Position numbers and translations under genes: made by a program. DNA of 64,000 nucleotides from Sphingobacterium sp. UBA5670 (lineage in GTDB: Bacteria > Bacteroidota > Bacteroidia > Sphingobacteriales > Sphingobacteriaceae), in the NCBI RefSeq assembly GCF_002420705.1, contig NZ_DIIM01000021.1:271046-335045 (forward strand). The letters run 5' to 3'. Position 1 is the first letter of the stretch. Each line of letters begins with the position of its first letter. Shown piece after piece: positions 43,701 through 51,581 of this stretch. The notes under the pieces are model-generated. The model did no database searches and was not told where the DNA came from. It saw nothing but the letters and a program-made list of their open reading frames with translations.

Positions 43701-43925
43701 CTCACGACGAATTTTGCCAATAACAATTTGTTTAGCTTCATCTTTCAGTGATTTGTCTCCCTGAAACTCTTTTAACAGCACACCATACATCTCTCCGCTC
43801 AGTTTAGTGTTAGGCTTTGCTTCTACATCATATCCTTTTTTCACTAAACATTCCACGGCAGTATGTATCCCGATGTTGAGTTCCTTTGCTGCTTTAAGCA
43901 AGTTTGTTCCTTTTCCTTCAGTCAT
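40776..43925 (-). CDS. infB: Translation initiation factor IF-2
   Basis: IF-2 is the GTPase that places initiator tRNA on the small ribosomal subunit. The G domain starts near residue 550: VTVMGHVDHGKTSLLDYI (G1), ITQHIGAY (G2), DTPGHEAF (G3), FTKVDKPG (G4) and SAKTGENV (G5), followed by domains II, III and IV. The long N-terminal extension has a Lys/Glu/Val/Pro-rich region (about residues 110-260), then a Gly/Asn/Gln/Arg-rich low-complexity stretch (about 290-405). At 1049 aa it is long, as usual in Bacteroidota. Last gene of rimP-nusA-infB. Confidence 0.97.
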   Translation of the reverse strand: MTEGKGTNLLKAAKELNIGIHTAVECLVKKGYDVEAKPNTKLSGEMYGVLLKEFQGDKSLKDEAKQIVIGKIRREESPSTSPKESSKNEDFDDHDESKEILVKNTVEIPSIKENAPVKTEEPVHQGGMKVVGKIDLDALNRGGNKIKKEELVKEEPKAVKETPVEVKAEIKVEEKKEAEVKAPIVEAKKEETKAIEKKPEAVAPKAEIQKTEVDKTEVKATPVVETKTEPVKVEDKKKEETAAKAVPVTPTVEPAKKQGDEIISARAERLTGPKVIGKIELPSARPSHKPVASSSNAGNNNEKRKRKRTNPNGPVNPNAGQGHGNHNQNRGPRDGNNPNNRDQQGNRPGNHGNNNNPNNRQGQGGNNQHPGRPGQGGNNQHQGRPGQGTRPQHGNRFDNRGKGRPVENKEEPTEKEIQDQIKATLARLSGAGKSGKFAQRAKLRRQKRDDVAQHAEEAAMEQEMMAKVLRVTEFVTANELANLMDVQVTQIIATCMSLGMFVSINQRLDAETLTIVADEFGYQVEFIKPEDEETAELEEPDTEENLIPRAPIVTVMGHVDHGKTSLLDYIRKANVTSGEAGGITQHIGAYAVKLDDDRKITFLDTPGHEAFTAMRARGAKVTDIVIIVIAADDAVMPQTKEAINHAQAAGVPIVFAFTKVDKPGANPDRIREQLSAMNILVEDWGGKFQAQEISAKTGENVDLLLEKVLLEAEMLDLKADPKKRAVGSVIEAALDKGRGIVTTVLIQGGTLRVGDPILAGSHSGKVKALTNERGERVKEAGPSVPVQILGMAGAPTAGDKLYVLESESEARTVANKRLQLQREQGMRATKHITLDEIGRRLAIGNFKELNIIVKGDVDGSIEALSDSLLKLSTDEIQVNIIHKSVGAISESDVLLASASDAIIIGFQVRPTQNARKLAENEQIDVRLYSIIYDAIEEIKSAMEGMLAPKFEEKIVAEVEIRETFKISKVGTIAGCMVREGKINRNNDIRVIRDGVVIHTGKLASLKRFKDDVKEVAQGYECGLNIDRFNDIQVGDIVEAYEQVEVKRKL

Positions 43926-44028
43926 CTATAATATAAACTATTTTAATATAATTACAAAAATATGTTTTTTTCCATCCATAAACAATTTATTCCGAATGTT
44001 AGATAGAAAAAAATTAACGAGCTGAATT

Positions 44029-45270
44029 TTATTCAAATTCAGCTTGTAAAATACGGACAATCTCCCGAATAGTATCTTCTTCCAAATCGGTACGTCTCAC
44101 CAACTCTTCTTCAGTAAGAGACAATACAGATTTTGCCGAATCCAATCCAACGCGTTTCAATTCATCGATAACCCAGCTTTCAATCTCATCGCTGAATTCT
44201 TCAATATCAACATCCTCATCAAACTCATCATTTTCGCGATAAACATCAATCTCGTAACCAGTCAATTTGCCTGCTAATTTGATATTGTGCCCTCCACGTC
44301 CAATTGCCAAAGAAACCTGATCTGATTTTAAGTATACAGCTGCAGTCTTATTTTCTTCGTCGATTTTGATTGAGCTAATCCTTGCAGGGCTTAATGCACG
44401 AGCAATATACAAGGAATGATTCGTTGTAAAGTTAATAACGTCAATATTCTCGTTACGCAATTCGCGAACGATACCATGAATACGGGATCCTTTCATACCC
44501 ACACAAGCTCCTACTGGATCAATACGGTCGTCATAAGACTCAACAGCAACCTTCGCTCTTTCTCCAGGTTCACGAACGATTTTCTTGATGGTAATCAAAC
44601 CATCAAAAATTTCAGGAACCTCAAGTTCAAATAAACGTTGTAAAAATGCAGGTGCTGTACGTGAAATGATAATCTTTGGATTATTATTCATCATATCCAC
44701 TTTATGTACGACTGCACGAATACCGTCTCCCTTTTTAAAATAGTCCGCAGGAATCTGTTCTGATTTAGGAAGGATTAATTCATTCCCATCCTCATCCAAT
44801 ACCAAAATTTCCTTTTTCCAAATCTGATAAACCTCACCAATAACCAGCTCTCCTTCTCTATCTTTATATTTCTTAAAGACCTCGTCTTTTTCCAATTCCA
44901 AAACCTTAGAAACAAGCGTCTGGCGAGCAGCTAAAATTGCACGGCGGCCAAAGCTCTCCAATGTGATCTGTTCGATAAAATCATCTCCCACTTCCAAATC
45001 CTCATCATGTTTTCTAGCTTCCGCCAACTCGATCTCAAGATCATCGTCCTCTGAAAATTCATCCTCAACAACGACACGCGTTCTCCAAATCTCCAAATCT
45101 CCGTTATCTGGATTCACGATAACATCCACGTTTTCATCCGTACCAAAACGACGACGGATCATACTACGAAAAACCTCTTCCAATACTGTAATAACAGTAG
45201 GTCTATCGATATTCTTAAATTCCTTAAACTCTTGGAAAGAGTCTATCAGATTGATGTTGCTGTTACTCAT
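44029..45270 (-). CDS. nusA: Transcription termination/antitermination factor NusA
   Basis: NusA binds RNA polymerase and nascent RNA, affecting pausing, termination and antitermination. Domains in order: N-terminal polymerase-binding domain (to about 130), S1 domain (GEVYQIWKKEILVLDEDGNELILP), KH1 (RIDPVGACVGMKGSRIHGIVRELRNENIDVI) and KH2 (QVSLAIGRGGHNIKLAGKLTGYEID), then an acidic helical C-terminus (EEFSDEIESWVIDELKRVGLDSAKSVLSLTEEELVRRTDL). Length 413 aa. It sits between rimP (5 bp upstream) and infB (103 bp downstream). The operon leader carries a terminator hairpin, which NusA itself could act on. Confidence 0.96.
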   Translation of the reverse strand: MSNSNINLIDSFQEFKEFKNIDRPTVITVLEEVFRSMIRRRFGTDENVDVIVNPDNGDLEIWRTRVVVEDEFSEDDDLEIELAEARKHDEDLEVGDDFIEQITLESFGRRAILAARQTLVSKVLELEKDEVFKKYKDREGELVIGEVYQIWKKEILVLDEDGNELILPKSEQIPADYFKKGDGIRAVVHKVDMMNNNPKIIISRTAPAFLQRLFELEVPEIFDGLITIKKIVREPGERAKVAVESYDDRIDPVGACVGMKGSRIHGIVRELRNENIDVINFTTNHSLYIARALSPARISSIKIDEENKTAAVYLKSDQVSLAIGRGGHNIKLAGKLTGYEIDVYRENDEFDEDVDIEEFSDEIESWVIDELKRVGLDSAKSVLSLTEEELVRRTDLEEDTIREIVRILQAEFE

Positions 45271-45275
45271 TATTA

Positions 45276-45740
45276 TTAAAATGAAATTACCACTTTTGTT
45301 GCTTTTATTTGATCAAAAGGAAGTTCTTTTTCTACCTCTTGTGCTTTTTTACCTTTTTCTTTTATCTTCTGAAGAATAGTGATCTTCGCATCGTCTGCTG
45401 CTAATAATGTACCTTCAACTTTCACATTATCATTCAATTTCACCTGAACTGTACGACCTATATTCTTTTGGTACTGTCGGATATTGACGAAATTAGCATC
45501 GATTCCGGGTGATGAAACCTCCAGACGATACGCCTTATCAATAACATTTTCCTCTTCCAAATGAAAACCAACGTGACGGCTCACCTGCGCACAATCATCA
45601 ATGTTAACACCATTATCTCCGTCCAAAAGAATCTCAAGAATTTTATTTGGACGCATCTTCACACTGACGATAAACAGATCCTCGCGATCTGCTATTTTTT
45701 CCTCTATGAGTTCAATAACTCTCTTTTCTACATTCTGCAT
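45276..45740 (-). CDS. rimP: Ribosome maturation factor RimP
   Basis: RimP assists maturation of the 30S subunit. The 154-aa protein has the two-domain form: an N-terminal alpha/beta domain (ILEILLDGDNGVNIDDCAQVSRHVGFHLEEENVIDKAYRLEVSSPGID is the diagnostic stretch) and a C-terminal SH3-like domain (GRTVQVKLNDNVKVEGTLLAADDAKITI). It heads the conserved rimP-nusA-infB operon. Its mRNA must pass through the hairpin and U tract at 45776-45803 before reaching the start codon. Confidence 0.94.
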   Translation of the reverse strand: MQNVEKRVIELIEEKIADREDLFIVSVKMRPNKILEILLDGDNGVNIDDCAQVSRHVGFHLEEENVIDKAYRLEVSSPGIDANFVNIRQYQKNIGRTVQVKLNDNVKVEGTLLAADDAKITILQKIKEKGKKAQEVEKELPFDQIKATKVVISF

Positions 45741-45775
45741 TGTTCTGTTTCTAGAAATGCTAAATTAATTGAATT

Positions 45776-45803
45776 AAAAAAAGGGGGCAATACGAGCCCC
45801 CTT
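45776..45803 (-). terminator. Intrinsic-terminator hairpin in the rimP leader
   Basis: On the minus strand, AAGGGGGC (45803-45796), loop TCGTATT and GCCCCCTT (45788-45781) form an 8-bp GC-rich stem directly followed by seven T (to 45776). It lies between the rimP promoter (-7 box ending at 45817) and the rimP ATG at 45740, so it acts on the operon's own transcript, though it could also end read-through from the S24 repressor gene. Confidence 0.85.
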
Positions 45804-45816
45804 CCTTTCAGATATG

Positions 45817-45848
45817 CAAATATAGCATATTATAATATAAAAAACAAA
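45817..45848 (-). promoter_or_regulatory. Promoter of rimP-nusA-infB
   Basis: Minus-strand TTTG (45848-45845), exactly 20 nt, then TATATTTG (45824-45817): a perfect consensus. Expected transcription start about 45810, some 7 nt before the terminator-like stem. Confidence 0.8.
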
Positions 45849-45974
45849 CTTAGGCAGATTGTTTTTTATATTCAATACCTACATTCTTTATTAGAACAAC
45901 CTACCTTCCCCCAAACGAAAACTAAAATCTTTTCGCCAAGAACAGAAAAGATAAGATGCATCGCTATTTTTTCA

Positions 45975-46751
45975 TTATTTCGAACTATCTACCACTGCAT
46001 TAATTGTTTTCTGCATCTGCGCCATCATACTGGTTAGAGTTTCCATTGTTGGCTCTGGAGTAGGCTCAGGCAATTGTGTACTTATAAAGGCTTTAGCCCT
46101 CCAAACTTCTATAATATCAGCGGTTTCCACCCAATAAGGCTCATATGTCTTATTGTCAGAAACAAGTTTCAAACCTTTATCTTCTTTAAATTTAAAAGCG
46201 ATGCGTTTATATACTACACCATCCTCCTTAGACACCACTATATAGGTATTTCCCGGTTTGATATCATGCCAGTTTTCTACATACTCGGCCACAATAATTG
46301 ACCCGGACGGCAAAGGTAACATAGAGTCTCCCTTTATCTCAAAAGCGCGAAACGTGCCCTGACCAAACATCGGAAGCGAAAATTTAGGTAACTCAGCCAC
46401 ATATTCCGGATCGCCATAACCATTCAAATACCCCGCACTCGCCTTAACAGGAACAAGTTCAATATTCTCGCGATCATCAGCATTCACTGTCACACTAAGA
46501 ACTCTTAAATTGGACGCATTGCTTTTTGGAACTGGCTTCCATTTATCATCAATTACATCATTGGCCAACTCATCCATAGTCAAACCATAGAATTCGGCGA
46601 TTTTCTTTAACAACTCATATTTAGGTTCAGCCCTATCTTCTTCGTATGCACCGACGGATGCACGCTTAATCTCCATAATATCAGCAAATTGTTGCTGTGT
46701 AATTTTTTTCCCTTTTCTCAGGAATTTCAGATTGGATGATATATTTGACAT
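45975..46751 (-). CDS. XRE-family repressor with S24 self-cleavage domain
   Basis: The N-terminus is a Cro/CI helix-turn-helix (LRKGKKITQQQFADIMEIKRASVGAYEEDRAEPK). The C-terminus is a LexA/CI-type S24 peptidase: catalytic Ser143 in IKGDSMLPLPSG, Lys182 in VVYKRI, and a candidate Ala106-Gly107 cleavage site in KASAGYLNGYG. This is the layout of repressors inactivated by RecA-stimulated self-cleavage after DNA damage. A proline-rich linker and a short helix (TSMMAQMQKTINAVVDSSK) end the protein. Divergent from the GIY-YIG gene, with palindromic sites between. Confidence 0.9.
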   Translation of the reverse strand: MSNISSNLKFLRKGKKITQQQFADIMEIKRASVGAYEEDRAEPKYELLKKIAEFYGLTMDELANDVIDDKWKPVPKSNASNLRVLSVTVNADDRENIELVPVKASAGYLNGYGDPEYVAELPKFSLPMFGQGTFRAFEIKGDSMLPLPSGSIIVAEYVENWHDIKPGNTYIVVSKEDGVVYKRIAFKFKEDKGLKLVSDNKTYEPYWVETADIIEVWRAKAFISTQLPEPTPEPTMETLTSMMAQMQKTINAVVDSSK

Positions 46752-46781
46752 ATTATTTTTTCAAAAAAATATTTTGCAAAA

Positions 46782-46819
46782 ACTAATTTTATTAGTAATA
46801 TTGTGCCAATAAAATTAGT
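46782..46819. promoter_or_regulatory. Paired operators between the S24 repressor and GIY-YIG genes
   Basis: O1 is ACTAATTTTATTAGT (46782-46796), a perfect 6-bp inverted repeat around TTT. O2 is GCCAATAAAATTAGT (46805-46819), keeping one perfect half-site and two mismatches in the other. Centres are 23 bp apart, about two helical turns. O2 lies between TTG (46801-46803) and TATATTTT (46823-46830), a likely promoter of the GIY-YIG gene; O1 overlaps a TAGTTTTTG box on the repressor's side. Confidence 0.65.
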
Positions 46820-46853
46820 AAATATATTTTAAACGTCCAAATAATTTAGCATT

Positions 46854-47177
46854 ATGAGCAATTTTATTATTTACATATTGACTGACAGCAATCGTAAACG
46901 CTTTGAAATAGGCCTCAGCTCCAATATATTCGGCACCGTAATGGAATTACAGCAATCGAACAATTTTATTTTCAATCAGGGCGGCAGTTTGAATCGAATA
47001 ATCTACACATCTTCTTTTACAGACCTTGGAGCTGCTCATAAAAAAATAGACGAACTACAGCATTTTACGCGCATGCAAATCGAAAGGTTAATTCGTAAAT
47101 CCAACCCAAACTGGAATAATCTTTTCCCGCATCACCATCAGACCTTTCAAAAAAGGAATGCACATTATGCAGCTTAA
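46854..47177 (+). CDS. GIY-YIG-like superfamily protein (degenerate)
   Basis: A 107-residue protein resembling the small UPF0213/YhbQ type GIY-YIG domain: IIYILTDSNRKRFEIGLSSNI corresponds to the GIY...YIG strand pair, and the C-terminal half matches in RMQIERLIRKSNPNWNNLFP. The second motif is EIG rather than YIG, and the catalytic Arg/Glu positions are not clearly kept, so nuclease activity is uncertain. Its promoter region carries the S24 repressor's likely operators, suggesting damage-inducible expression. The basic His-rich end (PHHHQTFQKR) may bind nucleic acid. Confidence 0.65.
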   Translation: MSNFIIYILTDSNRKRFEIGLSSNIFGTVMELQQSNNFIFNQGGSLNRIIYTSSFTDLGAAHKKIDELQHFTRMQIERLIRKSNPNWNNLFPHHHQTFQKRNAHYAA

Positions 47178-47252
47178 GGTATAAAAAAAGCCACCTAAGT
47201 TAAAACTAGGCAGCCATCTTTTATATTTAAAATTGTCTCTTAAAATCAGAGT

Positions 47253-49649
47253 TTAATCTGGTACATTCTCCTTTTCCAATGAGGATCCCCAATCATTTTT
47301 AGCGCCGTCCTGATTGCCTTGCGTATGATTACGCTCAATAGGCGGCTCCGTCTCTTCTTCTTCCGGACCTATAAAACCTTCTTCTGCAGGCTCTTCCACT
47401 TGCGTGGAATCACTCTGCTCAGGCTCTGGATCACTATAACGTGGCGTCTCACATTTATAGGATTTTGTAATTTCAACAGTTGGACTAGGAAACTTCCCCT
47501 GTGTATACCCCAGTTGCTTGTCTTTATAAACGGACTCCATATACACCCCAAAAATTGGCAATGCAGTACGAGACCCTTCTCCAGAATGAGAATTTTTAAA
47601 GTGAATACTCCTTTCGTCGCAACCTACCCAAACACCAGTAACCAGATCTTTAGTCACCCCCATATACCAACCATCCACATATTCAGAAGAAGTACCCGTC
47701 TTCCCGCCAATCTCATTTTCCTTATCAAACAGATCCCATTCCCATAATCCCTGAGATGTACCACCAGGCTCTTCCATACCGCCACGAAGCATATAGGTCA
47801 TCAACCAGGCATCTTGTTTATCCACCACTTGTTTACGTTCCGCCTGAAAGGTTGCAATCACATTACCGTCATGATCTTCGATCTTCGACACCAGTAAAGG
47901 TGAGACACGCTCGCCATGGTTCATCATCGTTGAATACCCGTTTACCATTTCAAAAACAGACACGTCATTGGGTCCCAACCCCACGGAGGCAACTGCATTT
48001 AATTTACTCGTGATTCCGCAGCGATGAGCAGCATCAACGACTTTTGCAGGTGTAACCATATCAGTTAATTGCACAGTTACGGAATTGATGGACCGAGCCA
48101 TCGCATGACGCAGTGACATTTCACGATAAGAAAAATTCCAGTCAGCATTTTTGGGTTCCCATACTTCAACCGAATCTCCTTTATCAATTTTAATAGTTAC
48201 AGGTTTATCCGTAATCTTATCACAAGGAGACATGCCTGATTCCAAAGCTGCCAAATAAACAAAGGGTTTAAATGTAGAGCCAGCCTGCCGCTTAGCCTGC
48301 ATCACGTGATCATACTTGAAATACTGATGGTTTATTCCACCGACCCAAGCTTTAATCTCTCCTGAATATGGATCCATGGACATCATCCCTGCATTTAACA
48401 TCATCGCATAGTATTTCAAAGAATCCATCGTAGACATGTCCTTTTCTATCTTAGTACCATCCTTCCAATTATAGACATCCATCTTTTTCTTTTTATTGAG
48501 GAAGTAATTTATACTATCAGGCGTGTTTGCATATTTCTTACTCAAAAAAGCATAATATGGGGTTTTCTTAGCGAGGTTTTCCAAAAAATTAGGAATAACC
48601 TTACCTGACAAATCACGCCAAGGCTCCTGTCCTTCCCATGTATTATTTAGACGTTGCTGCAGTTCGCCCATTTGTTTCGCTACAGCTTCTTCAGCATGTT
48701 TCTGAAGCTTGGAATTTATGGTCGTGTAAATTTTTAAACCGTCCGTATAGATATCATAATTATTTTCCTCAGACCATTTTTCAAGCCATTTAGCTACTGC
48801 CGCACGTAAATAAGAGTCTCCACCCGCATTAAGATCTTGGCTATTTGTATTTAAAACGATTTTCTCTTTAATCAAGCTATCATATTCTTCTTTTTTCAGA
48901 AAACCAACTTTATACATTTGACTCAATACAGTGTTTTTCCGCACAAATGCATTTTCAGGATTACGAATTGGATTGTACAATGTAGTTCCTTTTAACATAC
49001 CAATCAAAACAGCCGCTTCATTCTGATTCAACTGATTAGCACCCTTTGAAAAATATCGTTTCGCAGCCGTTTCAATTCCGTAGGCATTATTACTAAAGGA
49101 TACTGTATTTAAATACATTTCCAATATCTGACTTTTCGAATAACGTTGCTCCAATTTATAAGCTGTCATCCATTCCTTGAACTTCGTAACCACCAAGCCC
49201 GCAACGGGAAGACGTGTCAGCAAACCACCCGATTTATTATAACGTGTACGATAAAGATTTTTAGCCAATTGCTGCGTAATTGTACTAGCACCGCGCTTAT
49301 CTCCTTTCAATGTTGAGATGATACCTGAGCCAAGCCCAAAAAAATCAACGCCATTATGACTATAAAAACGCACATCTTCGGTTGCTATCAACGCATTCGT
49401 AACTGACTTAGGAATACTGTCAAATGGAATCGGATTTCTATCCTCATCGAAATATCTTCCGATTAAAACACTATCCGCTGTATATAATTCCGTAGAGATA
49501 TTTACACTGGGCATCACAATATCCTTTTTTGTCGGAGAATAACCAAAAAGCCACAAAAAATTCAACTGTATAGCACAAACCAGTATAATGATAAAATATA
49601 TTGCTATAACAAGATAACGAAGAATTCTATTCTTAATACGTTTAAACAT
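47253..49649 (-). CDS. Class A penicillin-binding protein (PBP1A type)
   Basis: A bifunctional peptidoglycan synthase. It has a short cytoplasmic tail, a membrane anchor (LRYLVIAIYFIIILVCAIQLNFLWL) and a GT51 glycosyltransferase domain with EDVRFYSHNGVD and GASTITQQLAKNLY. The transpeptidase domain follows, with the SxxK nucleophile in GSTFKPFVY near residue 457, the SxN motif in ARSINSVTVQ and the KTG in GGKTGTSSEYVDGW near residue 648. The last 60 residues are an acidic Pro/Glu/Thr-rich tail. 798 aa. Monocistronic; the C-terminus faces the GIY-YIG gene. Confidence 0.95.
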   Translation of the reverse strand: MFKRIKNRILRYLVIAIYFIIILVCAIQLNFLWLFGYSPTKKDIVMPSVNISTELYTADSVLIGRYFDEDRNPIPFDSIPKSVTNALIATEDVRFYSHNGVDFFGLGSGIISTLKGDKRGASTITQQLAKNLYRTRYNKSGGLLTRLPVAGLVVTKFKEWMTAYKLEQRYSKSQILEMYLNTVSFSNNAYGIETAAKRYFSKGANQLNQNEAAVLIGMLKGTTLYNPIRNPENAFVRKNTVLSQMYKVGFLKKEEYDSLIKEKIVLNTNSQDLNAGGDSYLRAAVAKWLEKWSEENNYDIYTDGLKIYTTINSKLQKHAEEAVAKQMGELQQRLNNTWEGQEPWRDLSGKVIPNFLENLAKKTPYYAFLSKKYANTPDSINYFLNKKKKMDVYNWKDGTKIEKDMSTMDSLKYYAMMLNAGMMSMDPYSGEIKAWVGGINHQYFKYDHVMQAKRQAGSTFKPFVYLAALESGMSPCDKITDKPVTIKIDKGDSVEVWEPKNADWNFSYREMSLRHAMARSINSVTVQLTDMVTPAKVVDAAHRCGITSKLNAVASVGLGPNDVSVFEMVNGYSTMMNHGERVSPLLVSKIEDHDGNVIATFQAERKQVVDKQDAWLMTYMLRGGMEEPGGTSQGLWEWDLFDKENEIGGKTGTSSEYVDGWYMGVTKDLVTGVWVGCDERSIHFKNSHSGEGSRTALPIFGVYMESVYKDKQLGYTQGKFPSPTVEITKSYKCETPRYSDPEPEQSDSTQVEEPAEEGFIGPEEEETEPPIERNHTQGNQDGAKNDWGSSLEKENVPD

Positions 49650-50033
49650 AAATGGAAATTTATCTTATATTCAACACATCCGAGCAGTAAAAGGTTTTAT
49701 ACCCACTCAATATGCCTTTATATCTATTTTCAGGGGCTAAATATACAACTAAATAAATCGCTGTATTCAACTATTTACATTTTTTAACAATAAAAAAACC
49801 GCATCTGCAACGACATATATCGCGCTGTTCCCAATGGTCTATTTTGGAAATAACAGCACTGCATCGATAACGTAAGTTAATAGTCCAGAAAAAAACAGGC
49901 TTATCTTATCTTCGTTGATAATTTTAGCCCGCGTTCCACAAATATTATACCTATTTTTTATTTATTATCGATTTTATTTTAAAATAATAATGATATTTGT
50001 TTAAATTTAGATGTAAAAAAGTCGACTATTAGC
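49650..50033. other. Intergenic region between PBP1A and rpoN genes
   Basis: 384 bp between divergent genes. I see no coding frame of note. An imperfect stem (GCTGTT 49824-49829 with AACAGC 49852-49857, inner CCAA/TTGG) lies near the middle, and the rest is AT-rich. No consensus promoter could be fixed for either gene. Confidence 0.5.
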
Positions 50034-51500
50034 ATGTTAAAACAAACATTACAACAAAAGCTATTACAAAAATTATCACCGCAACAAATACAATTTATAA
50101 AATTGTTGCAGGTTCCGACAGTTTCATTAGATGCTAGAATCAAGGAAGAATTAGAAGAAAACCCTGCTTTAGAAGATGGTAGCTTGACTAATATGACCGA
50201 TCCTATTGAAGAATACCCCGATAAAGATCCAGACGATAATTTTGACAACGAAGACGGATTTGATTCGGAAGACTTTAGCCTAGAAGACTATATTCAGGAA
50301 GATGATTTCAAAGACTATGGCAACGGTTACGATTATGGAGACGATGATGACGATCGAAAAGAAATGCCGGTCGCTATTCAACACTCCTTTTATGAGCAGC
50401 TGCAACAACAATTGGACCTTCTAGCGTTAGATGACAAGCACTTCTTAATTGGCCAACAAATCATTGGCAGTTTGGATGACGACGGCTACTTACGCCGTCC
50501 TATTATCAATCTTGTAGACGACTTAGCTTTTGGCCAAAATGTAATGACCGATGAGCATGAAGTACTTGATATGCTAAAAGTAATTCAAGATTTTGAGCCT
50601 GCAGGAATTGGGGCACGCGATCTACAAGAGTGTTTATTGATCCAATTACAAAAAAAAGACACACAAAATCCAACGATCAAACTTGCGATTAAAGTCGTAG
50701 CGAATTACCTGGAAGAGTTTACCAAAAAGCATTATGACAAGTTAGAAAAATCTTTAGGTATTTCATCTGAGGACTTAAAAAATATAGTCAACGAGATTCT
50801 AAAACTTAATCCAAAGCCGGGAGACTCCGGTGCAGTCGCAGGTAAACAACTTCATATTATTCCCGATTTTCATATCAGCAATAATGATGGCACGCTACAT
50901 CTGACTTTAAATGGGCGAAACGCACCCGAACTCCGGATCAGTCGTGATTACCAACATATGTTTGAACATTACGAAAAATCGGATCAAAAGGATAAAAAAA
51001 TGAAAGAGGCTGTACAATTCGTCAAGCAAAAACTCGACTCAGCCAAATGGTTTATAGATGCAATAAAGCAGCGTCAACAAACTTTACTCAAAACAATGAA
51101 TGCAATCATGGAATACCAATACGATTATTTCCTTACAGGTGATGATCGAAAGTTAAAACCCATGATATTGAAAGATATCGCTGATAAAATCGACATGGAT
51201 ATATCCACGGTGTCACGGGTAGCAAATTCAAAATATGTACAAACAGAATTTGGAACGTTTCTACTAAAATCATTTTTCTCCGAAGCCATACAAACAGATT
51301 CTGGAGAAGAAGTTTCTAATAAAGAAGTTAAAAAAATATTAGAGGAGTGTATTTCAAAAGAAAATAAACGGAAACCATTGGCTGATGAGAAACTCACCGA
51401 GATTCTCAAAGAAAAAGGCTACAATATCGCACGGCGAACAGTAGCGAAATATCGGGAGGCATTAAATATTCCCGTGGCAAGATTAAGAAAAGAGCTCTAA
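50034..51500 (+). CDS. rpoN: RNA polymerase sigma-54 factor
   Basis: Region I is the Gln/Leu-rich activator-interacting segment (LKQTLQQKLLQKLSPQQIQFIKLLQVPTVSLDARIKEELEENPALE). Region II is very acidic (DPDDNFDNEDGFDSEDFSLEDYIQEDDF). Region III has the core-binding and helix-turn-helix parts (DIADKIDMDISTVSRVANSKYVQTEFG) and the RpoN box ARRTVAKYRE at residues 466-475, which recognises the -24 promoter element. Sigma-54 needs AAA+ activators, none of which is encoded here. The gene's TAA stop forms the loop of its own terminator. Confidence 0.96.
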   Translation: MLKQTLQQKLLQKLSPQQIQFIKLLQVPTVSLDARIKEELEENPALEDGSLTNMTDPIEEYPDKDPDDNFDNEDGFDSEDFSLEDYIQEDDFKDYGNGYDYGDDDDDRKEMPVAIQHSFYEQLQQQLDLLALDDKHFLIGQQIIGSLDDDGYLRRPIINLVDDLAFGQNVMTDEHEVLDMLKVIQDFEPAGIGARDLQECLLIQLQKKDTQNPTIKLAIKVVANYLEEFTKKHYDKLEKSLGISSEDLKNIVNEILKLNPKPGDSGAVAGKQLHIIPDFHISNNDGTLHLTLNGRNAPELRISRDYQHMFEHYEKSDQKDKKMKEAVQFVKQKLDSAKWFIDAIKQRQQTLLKTMNAIMEYQYDYFLTGDDRKLKPMILKDIADKIDMDISTVSRVANSKYVQTEFGTFLLKSFFSEAIQTDSGEEVSNKEVKKILEECISKENKRKPLADEKLTEILKEKGYNIARRTVAKYREALNIPVARLRKEL

Positions 51501-51511
51501 GAGCTCTTTTT
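51488..51511 (+). terminator. Terminator overlapping the rpoN stop codon
   Basis: AAAAGAGCTC (51488-51497), loop TAA (the stop codon, 51498-51500), GAGCTCTTTT (51501-51510), then T. Confidence 0.8.
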
Positions 51512-51546
51512 GCTTTCCCTACCGACCAAATCCAAATTAAGAATAG

Positions 51547-51554
51547 TATCTTTG
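51547..51554 (+). promoter_or_regulatory. -7 box of aguB
   Basis: TATCTTTG fits the consensus 27 nt before the aguB ATG; a good -33 element is not visible. Confidence 0.5.
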
Positions 51555-51581
51555 TGCTTGAATTAAAATAAGCATTAAAGA

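Noticed and set aside
45975..47177. Prophage or phage remnant
   Set aside because: The S24 repressor resembles phage CI, but no integrase, att repeats or structural genes lie around it; the neighbours are core genes.
47319..48013. Open frames on the plus strand opposite the PBP1A gene
   Set aside because: They overlap the certain penicillin-binding protein and give Arg/Pro-rich products without any domain.
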